The notes below the pieces were generated by a model that worked only from the letters and a program-made list of their open reading frames with translations, did not search any database and was not told the origin of the DNA. The position numbers and the translations under genes are program-made. A stretch of DNA of 49,950 nt from Methylobacterium crusticola (GTDB taxonomy: Bacteria > Pseudomonadota > Alphaproteobacteria > Rhizobiales > Beijerinckiaceae), in NCBI RefSeq assembly GCF_003574465.1, contig NZ_QOWC01000029.1:1-49950 (forward strand), given 5' to 3'. Each line of letters begins with the position of its first letter. The stretch's first letter is position 1. Positions 25,501-32,943 of this stretch are shown in pieces.

Positions 25501-25867
25501 GACGACCTTCTCGATCCCGTCCCTGTTCGGCGCCATCATGTCGGTGGGCGTGGCCTCGGCGAACTCGATCCTGCTCGTCACCTTCGCGCGCGAGCACCGG
25601 GAGGCCACGGGCTGCGACGCGGTCGAGGCCGCCATCGCGGCCGGCGAGACCCGGCTGCGGCCGGTGCTGATGACCGCCGGCGCGATGTTCATCGGCCTGA
25701 TCCCGATGGCGCTCGGGCTCGGCGAGGGCTCGGAGCAGAACGCGGCGCTCGCCCGCGCGGTGCTCGGCGGCATCGCGGTGGCGACGGTCTCGACGCTGGT
25801 CTTCGTTCCCTACCTGTACACCCTGCTGCGGCGCGCGCCCGTGCGGCGCCTCGAGGACTACGCATGA
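22598..25867 (+). CDS. RND efflux transporter permease
   Basis: This 1089-residue inner-membrane permease starts with the usual TM1 (MGLVQYALKFRISFYVLAILMVLGG). It has two large periplasmic loops and two blocks of TM helices. The proton-relay region in TM4 carries Asp-Asp (LALAVGILVDDATVAIENTY). The C-terminal TM block includes LALGLGEGSEQNAALARAVLGGIAVATVSTLVFVPYLYTLL. It belongs to the HAE-type rather than heavy-metal type. Proton-driven export of hydrophobic compounds is the family role. A Pro/Arg-rich cytoplasmic loop (about 500-560) is longer than in AcrB. ATG at 22598 follows GGGAGAG. Its stop overlaps the adaptor start (ATGA), and no outer-membrane channel follows. Confidence 0.93.
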   Translation: MGLVQYALKFRISFYVLAILMVLGGAGAIIVAPKDVLPAVDIPVVVVVWTYTGLDTTEMAQRITTYSEFALSNNVNNIQRMESTTLQGVATERIYFDKSVSIDLAITQVVSAMNSIRAVMPPGVQPPVIMRFSASAVPVIQLALSSDKDSLTKVFDYGQYRIRQRLTQVPGSTLPSPYGGAPRQVMVDLDLHALQATGLTPLDVTNAITAQNLTVPSGLAKIGEQQYPIRLNATPEVVEALNQIPVRVVAGQPILVRDVAQVRDGAPPQINVVRSDGQHAVLMQILKNGTASTLEVVNNVKRALPDIRAAAPEGMRIETLFDQSVFVSDAIKDVVREAVIAAGLTGLTILLFLGSWRSTIVVLISIPLSILTALAVLAALGETINIMTLGGLALAVGILVDDATVAIENTYRLFEEGEPFRKAVVEGAAGIAKPALISTLSICSAFVSVFFLTDTPRYLFTPQAMAVVFAMLTSYLLSRTLVPILIDVLVAREYAAHHGGPGEPERPAAGAPRTRAGRARAALGRGLARAGAPLLRLAGRFRAGFEARFARFHRGYVGLLHVVIGHRLATAATVLAVLGLSGILFTFVGQDYFPQIESSQMTLHVRTRPGMRIETAEQVFAEVEQVVREVVPEDELGMILDNIGLPATNYNFAFLDASFVAYNDGQMLITLKGEHKPISVYQKALRERLRASFPEVMFYFQPADIITQILNFGTLAQIDVQVSGRNAEKDLAVARNLERRLTGVRGLVDVHLHQITDAPQFFVDVDRRLASEIGLTEQQIAQSVNVSLAGSYQVNPNFWTDPKTGIPYQLWVQTPEYRNDSLTALRNTPLFVTGATGTQPGVLALLSSVATFHRVSEQTVVNHVNTQPTYDVYASVQDSDLGTVRREIDRIVQEEQRGLPAPDRIVVRGQIEAMDSAFFRLEIGLGIALVAVYLLMAVNFQSWGDPFVVLAALPLAFCGIVMSLFITGTTFSIPSLFGAIMSVGVASANSILLVTFAREHREATGCDAVEAAIAAGETRLRPVLMTAGAMFIGLIPMALGLGEGSEQNAALARAVLGGIAVATVSTLVFVPYLYTLLRRAPVRRLEDYA

Positions 25868-27324
25868 GACACCCGACGGACGACCACCCGGAGGGTGGAG
25901 CGCGCGCGGCGGGCGCGCCGCGCGACCACGATGCCCGCCACGAGGATGCCCGCCGGGACGACGCGGGCCGGGAGGATGCGGGCCCGGACCGGCCGCACCG
26001 GCAGGACCCGCACCGGCAGGACCCGCACCGGGAGCGCCCTCGCGGGGAGGACGCGCCACCCGGAGAGGCGGGCGGGTCCCCCCGCGCCGTGCCGCCCCCG
26101 CCGCGCAAGCGCGGCTTCGTGCTGGCGGCCCTCGTGCTCGCCGCCCTCCTCGGCTGGGGCGCCTACGGCCACTGGCAGAAGAGCGCCGCCGCCGCGCAGA
26201 CGCAGCGCCGGACGCTCGACTTCGTGCCCCAGGTCCGCACGGTGCGAGCCGAGCTCGCCGACAAGCCCGTGGAGCTGACGCTGCCCGGCCAGACCGAGGC
26301 CTTCGAGACCACGGCGATCTTCGCCCGCGCCACCGGCTACGTCGCCGAGCGCCGGGCCGACATCGGCACGCGGGTGCGCCGGGGCGACCTCCTGCTGCGG
26401 ATCGGCGCCCCCGACCTCGACCAGCAGCTCGCCCAGGCGGAGGCCCAGCTCGGCCAGCAGCAGGCGCTGCTGGTCCAGGCCCGCGCCAGCGTCGACCAGG
26501 CCCGCGCCAGCCTGAACCTCGCGAACGTCACGAATTCCCGCACCTCGACCCTCGCCGTGCAGGGCTGGGCGAGCAAGCAGAACGCCGACACCTCCCAGGC
26601 CGGGGTGCTGACCCAGGGCGCCACCCTGGCGGCCGCGGAGGCCGGCGTGAAGGTGGCGGAGGCCAACCTCAAGGCCCAGGGCGCCACGGTGGACCGCCTG
26701 CGGGCGCTCACCGCCTTCGAGCGGGTGACGGCGCCCTTCGACGGCGTCGTCACGGCCCGCAACGTCGAGGTCGGCAACCTCGTCAACGCCGACCAGGGCA
26801 CCGGCACGCCCCTCTTCACCATGGACCGCGACGACGTGCTCAGGGTCTCGGTCCAGGTGCCCCAGAACGCCGCCGTCGGCGTGCGCGACGGCATCGCCGC
26901 GCAGGTCGCGGTCCCGCAGATGCCCGGGCGCCGCTTCGCCGGCCACGTGGCGCGCAGCTCCGTGGCGCTCCGCTTCGCCTCCCGCACCCTCGTGACCGAG
27001 GTCGACGTGGCGAACCCGGACGGCCTCCTGCGGCCCGGCCTCTACGTCTCGGTCACCCTCGCGGTGCCCCGGGAGCAGCCCCGCGTGAAGGTCCCGGCCG
27101 AGGCGCTGGTGTTCAACCAGAACGGCCTCCAGGTGGCGGTGGTGCAGGACGACCAGACGGTCCAGCTGCGCAAGGTCGAGGTGGAGCGCGACTACGGCAC
27201 CACGATCGAGCTGCGCGACGGGCTCGAAGGCCACGAGCGCATCGTGCTGGCCCCGCCCGCGACCCTGCGGGACGGCAGCAAGGTCCAGGCGCCGGACGAG
27301 CCGGCCAAGAGCGCTTCCCGTTGA
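25864..27324 (+). CDS. RND efflux periplasmic adaptor with His/Asp/Arg-rich N-terminal tail
   Basis: The 486-residue membrane-fusion protein has a single TM anchor (KRGFVLAALVLAALLGWGAYGH, near 80-100), a lipoyl/biotinyl-like half-motif, a coiled-coil hairpin (LDQQLAQAEAQLGQQQALLVQARASVDQARAS), and beta-barrel and membrane-proximal domains. It links the permease to an outer-membrane channel. The first about 78 residues are cytoplasmic, low in hydrophobicity and rich in His, Asp and Arg (repeated pattern DPHRQ). This comes from a 15-bp DNA repeat at about 25993-26034. Such a tail is unusual for the family and could bind metals or be disordered. ATG at 25864 overlaps the permease stop. Confidence 0.9.
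   Translation: MRHPTDDHPEGGARAAGAPRDHDARHEDARRDDAGREDAGPDRPHRQDPHRQDPHRERPRGEDAPPGEAGGSPRAVPPPPRKRGFVLAALVLAALLGWGAYGHWQKSAAAAQTQRRTLDFVPQVRTVRAELADKPVELTLPGQTEAFETTAIFARATGYVAERRADIGTRVRRGDLLLRIGAPDLDQQLAQAEAQLGQQQALLVQARASVDQARASLNLANVTNSRTSTLAVQGWASKQNADTSQAGVLTQGATLAAAEAGVKVAEANLKAQGATVDRLRALTAFERVTAPFDGVVTARNVEVGNLVNADQGTGTPLFTMDRDDVLRVSVQVPQNAAVGVRDGIAAQVAVPQMPGRRFAGHVARSSVALRFASRTLVTEVDVANPDGLLRPGLYVSVTLAVPREQPRVKVPAEALVFNQNGLQVAVVQDDQTVQLRKVEVERDYGTTIELRDGLEGHERIVLAPPATLRDGSKVQAPDEPAKSASR
25993..26034 (+). repeat. 15-bp tandem repeat in the adaptor N-terminal tail
   Basis: CCGCACCGGCAGGAC is repeated about 2.8 times in frame, giving a His/Arg/Gln/Asp/Pro pattern. It lies entirely before the membrane anchor, so its product faces the cytoplasm. 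Confidence 0.85.
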
Positions 27325-27356
27325 CGTGCGCTTCCCGGTAGCGGGCGCCCTCGGGC

Positions 27357-28814
27357 TCAGTGCGGCTCGGCCGCGAGCGCCTTCGCCCGGCGGAGGTCGC
27401 CGACGAACGCCGCGTAGGCCTCGTCCTTGGCGTCGTCGGGCAGCCGCAGCAGGTAGGAGGGGTGGACGGTCAGGAAGCCGCGGCAGGGACGGCCCTCGAG
27501 CGCGAGCGGGCCCCGCGCCCGGGTGATCGGGACCTGGCGGCCGGTCAGCGCCAGCGCCGCGGTCGCGCCGAGCGCCACCACGAGCCTCGGGGCCACGAGG
27601 GCGATCTCGCGGTCGAGCCACCAGCGGTAATGGGCGACCTCGCCGGCGGTCGGCTTCTGGTGGATGCGGCGCTTGCCCCGCGCCTCGAACTTGAAGTGCT
27701 TGACCGCGTTCGTCAGGTAGGAGGCGGAGCGGTCGATCCCGGCCTCCGCCATCGCGCGCATCAGCACCTGCCCGGCCGGCCCGACGAAGGGCCGGCCCAG
27801 GCGGTCCTCTTGGTCCCCGGGCTGCTCGCCCACGAAGGCAATCGCGGCGCCGAGGGGGCCCTCGCCGAGCACGGCCTGGGTCGCGCCGGGCACCAGGGGC
27901 TCGGCGCGCCGGATGATCGCGTTCAGGGCCTCCAGGGAGCCCGGCTCCCGGTCGGCCATGGCGGCGAGGGCCCGGGCGGGAACGCGCTTGGCGGGCGCGG
28001 CGGGCTCCCGCTCGATCATCGCGGCGACCCGGGTCACCGAGCCGCGCACCAGACCCGGGATCGCGGCCGTCTCCGGCAGGTTGCGCCAGTACTTCTTCGG
28101 CATCTCGGCCCGCATCGCCGCGAGGTTGGTGCGGGCCGGGTTGAAGGTGCTGGCGTAGTAGCCGCACCAGCCGGCCTCGAACGCGTCCGCGGCCGGCGCG
28201 TCCTCGCGCCGGCCCGGCGGGCCGAGGCGCAGGGCCGCGCCGTCCCAGTGGGCCGAGCCGTCCGGGGTCAGGATCGACCAGTCGAAGGAGGGGAAGCGGG
28301 CGACGAAGAAGGGCGCGGCCTCGGCCAGGATGTGGTGCTCGGGCTCGAACCAGGCGACGAAGCGCTCCCGCGGCCCGGCCCCGGCGGCGCGGCGGAAGCG
28401 CAGGAAGGCGTGCATCTTGTGGAGGTCGCGCGCCACCGCCTTGCGCATCAGGGCGAGCCGGTGGACCAGGGGGTCGCTGGCGATCTCGGCGAGGTGCCGC
28501 TCGCCCCGCACCACCCGCCAGACCAGGCGGTAGAGGAGGCCGTAGCGCTCGGGGTCGCGGTGGGGGATCACCGCCGGGATCAGGCCCGCGACCGCGCGGG
28601 GCAGCGCCAGGGGCGGAGCCTCCCCGCAGCAAAGCGTCCCGGCCGCCGGGGCCTCGCCGAGCAGCGCCGGCGCTTCCCCGCTCACGAACACCGCGGCGGC
28701 GGGCTCGATTCCCGCGGCGACGAGGCGCCGGGCGGCCGCGCGGAAGCCCGCGAGGTCGGCCCCGGGCCCGAGGCGGACCGGGCCCGGCCCGGGCTCGGGG
28801 GCCGCGCGCGTCAC
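27357..28814 (-). CDS. UdgX family uracil-DNA glycosylase with N-terminal DUF4130 domain
   Basis: The 485-residue protein has an N-terminal DUF4130-like domain (about residues 85-250) and a C-terminal family-4-like uracil-DNA glycosylase domain. Motif A reads GEQPGDQEDRLGRPFVGPAG. The KRRIHQKP loop is the UdgX hallmark, in which the His (about 385) can bond covalently to the sugar of excised uracil DNA. HPSYLLRLP is motif B. The start GTG at 28814 overlaps the radical SAM stop (GTGA), so the two are translationally coupled. UdgX proteins excise uracil and become cross-linked to the site; how the cell resolves this is not settled. This fusion is known from many bacteria, and it is paired with radical SAM here. 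Confidence 0.93.
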   Translation of the reverse strand: MTRAAPEPGPGPVRLGPGADLAGFRAAARRLVAAGIEPAAAVFVSGEAPALLGEAPAAGTLCCGEAPPLALPRAVAGLIPAVIPHRDPERYGLLYRLVWRVVRGERHLAEIASDPLVHRLALMRKAVARDLHKMHAFLRFRRAAGAGPRERFVAWFEPEHHILAEAAPFFVARFPSFDWSILTPDGSAHWDGAALRLGPPGRREDAPAADAFEAGWCGYYASTFNPARTNLAAMRAEMPKKYWRNLPETAAIPGLVRGSVTRVAAMIEREPAAPAKRVPARALAAMADREPGSLEALNAIIRRAEPLVPGATQAVLGEGPLGAAIAFVGEQPGDQEDRLGRPFVGPAGQVLMRAMAEAGIDRSASYLTNAVKHFKFEARGKRRIHQKPTAGEVAHYRWWLDREIALVAPRLVVALGATAALALTGRQVPITRARGPLALEGRPCRGFLTVHPSYLLRLPDDAKDEAYAAFVGDLRRAKALAAEPH

Positions 28815-30025
28815 CCGAACAGGCTCAGCTGCCGGGGCGGCTCGGCGAGGCGCGCGCGCAGGTCGAGCCGGTCGCCGAGGCGGGCCGGGGTGTAGTCGGC
28901 GGCGACCAGGAACGGCCGGGCGCGCTTGAGGCCGGAGGTCAGGCGGCCGACGTCGTCGAGGCGAAGCCGGGCGTGCCGGCGCGCGGCCACGATCTTGTCG
29001 ACGGCTCGCACGCCGAGGCCCGGCACCCGCAGCAGCAATTCCCGGTCCGCCCGGTTGACGTCGACGGGAAAGCTCGCCCGGTGGCGCAGCGCCCAGGCGA
29101 GCTTCGGGTCGACGTCGAGGGCGAGCATGCCGGACTCCGTCGCCTGCGCGACGTCGTCGGGGGAGAACCCGTAGTAGCGCAGCAGCCAGTCCGCCTGGTA
29201 GAGCCGGTGCTCGCGCTGGAGCGGCGGGGCCTTGAGCGGCAGGATCGCGGCGCCGTCCGGGATCGGGCTGAAGGCCGAGTAGTAGACCCGCCGCAGCCCG
29301 AACGCGCCGTAGAGGCGGGCGCTCGTGCGGATCAGCGCCTCGTCGGTGCTGGCATCGGCGCCGACGATGACCTGCGTCGACTGCCCGGCGGGCGAGAAGC
29401 GCCGGCGCTCGGCCTTGGCCTCGGCGATGCGCTCGCCCATCTGGCCCATCGCGGTCTCGATGGCGGCGCCGTCCTTCTCGGGTGCCAGGCGCTCCAGGCT
29501 CGCCTCGGTGGGCAATTCGAGGTTGATCGAGAGGCGGTCGGCGTAGAGGCCCGCCTGCTCGATGAGCCACGGGCTCGCCTCCGGGATCGTCTTCAGGTGG
29601 ATGTAGCCCCGGAAGCCGTGGCGCTGGCGCAGGGACTTCGCCACCCGGATCAGCTGCTCCATGGTGTGGTCGGGCGAGCGGATGATGCCCGAAGACAGGA
29701 AGAGCCCCTCGATGTAGTTGCGCTTGTAGAACTCGACCGTGAGGGTGACGACCTCCTCGACCGAGAACTTCGCCCGCCGCACGTTCGAGGAGCGCCGGTT
29801 GACGCAGTAGGCGCAGTCGAACAGGCAGTAGTTGGTGAGCAGGATCTTGAGCAGCGAGACGCAGCGCCCGTCCGGCGTGTAGGCGTGGCAGATGCCCGCC
29901 CCCGTGGTCGAGCCGAGTCCGCCCGGCTCCGCCTTGCGCTTCGGCGCCCCGGAGGAGGCGCAGGAGGCATCGTACTTCGCCGCATCGGCCAGGATGCCGA
30001 GCTTCTTCGCCAGGGTCTCGTCCAT
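28811..30025 (-). CDS. radical SAM protein of the DNA modification/repair type, with HhH and clamp-binding tail
   Basis: This 404-residue protein has the radical SAM Cys motif C-x3-C-x2-C (Cys67, 71 and 74 in NYCLFDCAYCVNRR). Family landmarks are LSSGIIRSPDHTMEQLIRV and HLKTIPEA, placing it with the putative DNA modification/repair radical SAM proteins that co-occur with UdgX. A helix-hairpin-helix DNA-binding region lies near 330-380 (RVPGLGVRAVDKIVAARR). The last residues are QLSLFG, which match the bacterial beta-clamp-binding consensus QL[SD]LF. ATG at 30025; the stop overlaps the UdgX start. The chemistry is unknown. The clamp motif is my reading of the sequence; the family pairing is established knowledge. 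Confidence 0.92.
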   Translation of the reverse strand: MDETLAKKLGILADAAKYDASCASSGAPKRKAEPGGLGSTTGAGICHAYTPDGRCVSLLKILLTNYCLFDCAYCVNRRSSNVRRAKFSVEEVVTLTVEFYKRNYIEGLFLSSGIIRSPDHTMEQLIRVAKSLRQRHGFRGYIHLKTIPEASPWLIEQAGLYADRLSINLELPTEASLERLAPEKDGAAIETAMGQMGERIAEAKAERRRFSPAGQSTQVIVGADASTDEALIRTSARLYGAFGLRRVYYSAFSPIPDGAAILPLKAPPLQREHRLYQADWLLRYYGFSPDDVAQATESGMLALDVDPKLAWALRHRASFPVDVNRADRELLLRVPGLGVRAVDKIVAARRHARLRLDDVGRLTSGLKRARPFLVAADYTPARLGDRLDLRARLAEPPRQLSLFG

Positions 30026-30143
30026 GCCGGCACCATGGCGGCCGTTCGTGTTTTGTTCAAGCGCGCGGGGGCCGCCGTCCCGTGGTCGAGTGCCGCATCG
30101 CCGGCCCCGCCCCGGCAAGGGAACCGCCCTGCGCCGCCCGGGG

Positions 30144-30171
30144 TTGAAGGGTTGATTGGAAGCTTTCTAAA
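30144..30171 (+). promoter_or_regulatory. possible promoter of the 69-residue Cys-rich gene
   Basis: TTGAAG (30144-30149) is separated by 16 bases from TCTAAA (30166-30171) in a short AT-rich patch before the start at 30196. The spacing is plausible but the boxes are not perfect. Confidence 0.35.
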
Positions 30172-30195
30172 TCACCAGCCTCGGGAGACACCAGC

Positions 30196-30405
30196 ATGGC
30201 GACGAACCCCTCAGCGGCTTGCCGGAGCTGCCGCTACTTCGACGACCACAAGCTCAACGGCGCCGCCGCCCAGGGCGACGAGGGCCTGTGCCGCTTCAAC
30301 CCGCCCGTGAGCCAGCCGGAGCCGCAGGGGCACGGGCTCTGGCCGGTGGTGTCGGCCCAGGATTGGTGCGGCCACTTCTCGCCCGAGATGATGGCGGGCG
30401 AGTAG
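30196..30405 (+). CDS. small four-Cys protein, possible zinc ribbon
   Basis: A 69-residue product with C-R-S-C close to the N-terminus, then Cys in GLCRFNPP and in QDWCGHF, a layout that fits one metal site with four Cys. Aromatic and Pro residues around the Cys (RYFD, RFNPPVSQPEP, WPVVSAQDW) look conserved rather than random. No function is known to me. ATG at 30196 follows CGGGAGACACC. It diverges from the radical SAM/UdgX pair, sharing a 170-bp intergenic region, and its stop is followed by a GC-rich region with the palindrome at 30474. It may be constitutive; no regulator is near. Confidence 0.72.
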   Translation: MATNPSAACRSCRYFDDHKLNGAAAQGDEGLCRFNPPVSQPEPQGHGLWPVVSAQDWCGHFSPEMMAGE

Positions 30406-30473
30406 CCGGAGGCCGGCGCCCGCGCCCGGCGGGGCCGACGGAGCCGGCCCCCGGGCTGCGTCCCCCGGCCGCG

Positions 30474-30493
30474 CCCGGAACCGTGGTTCCGGG
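30474..30493. promoter_or_regulatory. 20-bp palindrome upstream of the Tat oxidoreductase gene
   Basis: CCCGGAACCGTGGTTCCGGG has 9-bp arms and a two-base centre, 48 bases before the ATG at 30541. A two-base loop is too tight for a terminator hairpin, so an operator for a dimeric repressor or activator is more likely. It could also be a remnant of the terminator of the Cys-rich gene. Confidence 0.5.
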
Positions 30494-30540
30494 GGCACGT
30501 TGCGAAGGCTCTGACACCGCGAACCGACGAGCGGAGCCTC

Positions 30541-31860
30541 ATGCCGGACGACGTCCTCACCCTCTCGCGCCGGTCCCTGATGGTGGCCGGGGGCGCCACC
30601 CTGGCGGGGATCGGCGGCGCCGCGGCGGCGCCCGGCCCCCAGGGTCCGGTGGATACCGGCAAGGTCGAGAACGGGCGGGTCACGTTTCCGAACTGGCGCG
30701 GGCCCGCCGACCGGCCGGCGCCCCCGCCCCCGGCCCCGCTGCCGCCCGGCGAGCGCGTGGGCTTCGCCGTCGTCGGGCTCGGGCGCCTGACGCTCGAGGA
30801 GATCCTCCCGGCCTTCGGGGAGAGCCGCAAGGCGCGGCCGGTGGCGCTGATGTCGGGCAGCCCCGAGAAGGCCCGGGTGGTGGCCGCGCAGTACGGCATC
30901 CGGCCCGAGGCGGTCTACGGCTACGACGGCTGGGACGCCCTGGCCCGGAACCCGGAGGTGCGGGCGGTCTACATCGTGACCCCGAACGCCGTGCACCGCG
31001 ACCAGGTGATCGCCGCGGCCGGCGCCGGCAAGCACGTGCTCTGCGAGAAGCCGATGGCGGCCTCGGCCGCCGAGGCGCGGGCGATGATCGACGCCTGCGC
31101 CCAGGCGGGGGTCAAGCTGATGATCGCCTATCGCTGCCAGTACGAGCCGCACAACCGCGAGGTCGTGCGGCTGGTGCGCGGGGCCAAGCACGGCAAGGTC
31201 AAGCTCATCGAGGCCGTGAACACCCAGACCATGAGCCTCCCCGAGCAGTGGCGGATGCGCAAGGCCCTCGCGGGCGGCGGCGCGCTGCCGGATATCGGCC
31301 TCTACTGCCTGAACGGGGTGCGGGCGCTGACCGGCGAGGAGCCGGTCTCGGTCCAGGCGCAGATCCACTCCGCCGAGGATCCGCTCTACCGCGAGGTGGA
31401 GGAGACGGTCGCCTTCACGCTGCGCTTCCCCTCGGGCGCCCTCGCCCTGTGCTCGACGAGCTACGGCGCGCACGAGACCCGCACCCTCACGGTCCAGGGC
31501 GAGAGCGGGGCGATCCAGCTCCAGAACGCCTTCGCGTACGAGGGCCAGCGCCTGATCCTGACGCACCGGGAGGGCAAGGCCGTGGCCCGGGAGGAGCGGG
31601 TACTCGGGGCGAGGAACCAGTTCGCCCTCGAGCTCGACCACATGGCGACCTGCGTCCTGGAGAACCGCGAGCCCCGCACGCCCGGCGAGGAGGGCCTGCA
31701 GGACCAGATCCTCATGGAGGCGATCTACGAGGCTGCCCGCACCGGCGCGACCGTGGCGCTGAAGGCGCCGGAGCGCACGGTGACGAAGGCCGGCGGGGCG
31801 AAGGGCGACGCCAAGGGGCTCGACGTCACCCGGGGCCCGGAGCCGGAAGAGGTGGGCTGA
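30541..31860 (+). CDS. Tat-exported Gfo/Idh/MocA family oxidoreductase
   Basis: The 439-residue protein begins with a Tat signal (LSRRSLMVAGGATLAGIGGAAAAP, twin Arg at 10-11). A Pro-rich stretch comes next, then a Rossmann domain with VVGLGRL and the EKP motif in HVLCEKPMAAS. The C-terminal half is the GFO/IDH-like alpha/beta domain. It is close to periplasmic glucose-fructose oxidoreductase, which holds NADP tightly, so Tat export of a folded, cofactor-loaded protein is expected. The substrate is unknown. It is followed by a class II aldolase gene after 111 bases. A palindrome upstream suggests local regulation. ATG at 30541. Confidence 0.88.
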   Translation: MPDDVLTLSRRSLMVAGGATLAGIGGAAAAPGPQGPVDTGKVENGRVTFPNWRGPADRPAPPPPAPLPPGERVGFAVVGLGRLTLEEILPAFGESRKARPVALMSGSPEKARVVAAQYGIRPEAVYGYDGWDALARNPEVRAVYIVTPNAVHRDQVIAAAGAGKHVLCEKPMAASAAEARAMIDACAQAGVKLMIAYRCQYEPHNREVVRLVRGAKHGKVKLIEAVNTQTMSLPEQWRMRKALAGGGALPDIGLYCLNGVRALTGEEPVSVQAQIHSAEDPLYREVEETVAFTLRFPSGALALCSTSYGAHETRTLTVQGESGAIQLQNAFAYEGQRLILTHREGKAVAREERVLGARNQFALELDHMATCVLENREPRTPGEEGLQDQILMEAIYEAARTGATVALKAPERTVTKAGGAKGDAKGLDVTRGPEPEEVG

Positions 31861-31971
31861 GGACCCGCGGCGCGGCCGCGGGGCGGCTTGCGCGGCGGCC
31901 CGGGATGCCGGCTTGGCAGGACGCCCGCGTTCCGGCTCAATGCGGGCCTCGCGTCCGTGCCGGAGAACTCC

Positions 31972-32760
31972 ATGGCCCACGAGCTGACACGCCCCTCCGC
32001 CCCCGCGACCCTGCGCAACGCCCGCCTCGACGGCGAGGAGGTGGTGCAGGCGCGCATCGACCTCGCGGCCTGCTTCCGGATGGCGGCGCGGCTCGGCTTC
32101 GAGGAGGGCATCTGCAACCACTTCTCGGCCCTGGTGCCGGGCACGAACGACCTGTTCCTCGTCAACCCCTACGGCTGGGCGTTCCGGGAGATCACGGCCT
32201 CGCGCCTGCTGATCTGCGACTTCGCCGGCAACGTGGTGGCGGGCGAGGGCCGGCCGGAGGCGACCGCCTTCTACATCCACGCCCGGCTGCACGCCCGGAT
32301 GCCCCGGGCCACGGCGGCCTTCCACACCCACATGCCGAACGCGACGGCGCTCAGCATGACCGAGGGCCCGCCGCTGGTCTGGGCCGGGCAGACGGCCCTG
32401 AAGTTCTACGGCCGCACCGCCGTGGACGAGGATTACAACGGGCTCGCCCTCGACGAGCGCGAGGGCGACCGCATCGCCGCCGCCATGGGGGAGGCCGACG
32501 TGGTGTTCCTGAAGAACCACGGCGTGATGGTGGTGGGCCCGAGCATCGCGGAGGCCTGGGACGACCTCTACTACCTCGAGCGGGCGGCCGAGGTGCAGGT
32601 GAAGGCGATGAGCACCGGCCGCCCCGTGCGGCCGGTGCCCGAGGCGGTGGCGGCCAGGACCTACGCGCAGATGCGGGACGGGGACGCCGAGAGCGCCCGC
32701 CTGCACCTCGAGAGCGTGAAGCGGGTGCTGGCTCGCGAAGAACCCGACTTCGCCGCCTGA
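31972..32760 (+). CDS. class II aldolase/adducin family protein
   Basis: This 262-residue protein matches the class II aldolase/adducin fold. Zinc ligands are likely the His pair in FHTHMPNATAL and the His in KNHGVMVVG. Other landmarks are NHFSALVPG, AFYIHARLHAR and YLERAAEVQVKA. Members include fuculose- and ribulose-phosphate aldolases, but several act as decarboxylases or have no known activity. ATG at 31972 has GGAG nine bases upstream; the 28 codons upstream to 31888 are unlikely to be coding. It is probably co-transcribed with the upstream oxidoreductase. Confidence 0.87.
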   Translation: MAHELTRPSAPATLRNARLDGEEVVQARIDLAACFRMAARLGFEEGICNHFSALVPGTNDLFLVNPYGWAFREITASRLLICDFAGNVVAGEGRPEATAFYIHARLHARMPRATAAFHTHMPNATALSMTEGPPLVWAGQTALKFYGRTAVDEDYNGLALDEREGDRIAAAMGEADVVFLKNHGVMVVGPSIAEAWDDLYYLERAAEVQVKAMSTGRPVRPVPEAVAARTYAQMRDGDAESARLHLESVKRVLAREEPDFAA

Positions 32761-32770
32761 GGGCGGGGCC

Positions 32771-32840
32771 GCGCCCGATCACGCGAACGCGATTCGGGCG
32801 GCCTCGCCACGGCCGCGGACTCGGCCTAGAGCAGCGGGGC
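32771..32840. repeat. possible degenerate CCTAGG-type element, copy 3
   Basis: CCGATCACG-CGAACG at 32775 onward matches CCGATCACGCTGCGAACG in the 42024-42131 element with a two-base gap, and CCTAGAGCAG follows at about 32831. No clean stem remains, so this is a tentative third family member. Confidence 0.35.
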
Positions 32841-32943
32841 GGGGACGGGATCCGGGCCGCCGCTCGAGGCTTCTGACGTGCGCCAGCTCCTCCGAACCAC
32901 GCTGTCCCCTGAGGCGGGGAACGCTCTGACGGGAGCCGTGCCG

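Noticed and set aside
21022..25863. A single very long frame joined to the adaptor gene
   Set aside because: It runs in another frame across the whole permease gene, which has clear RND motifs; only the part from 25864 is coding.
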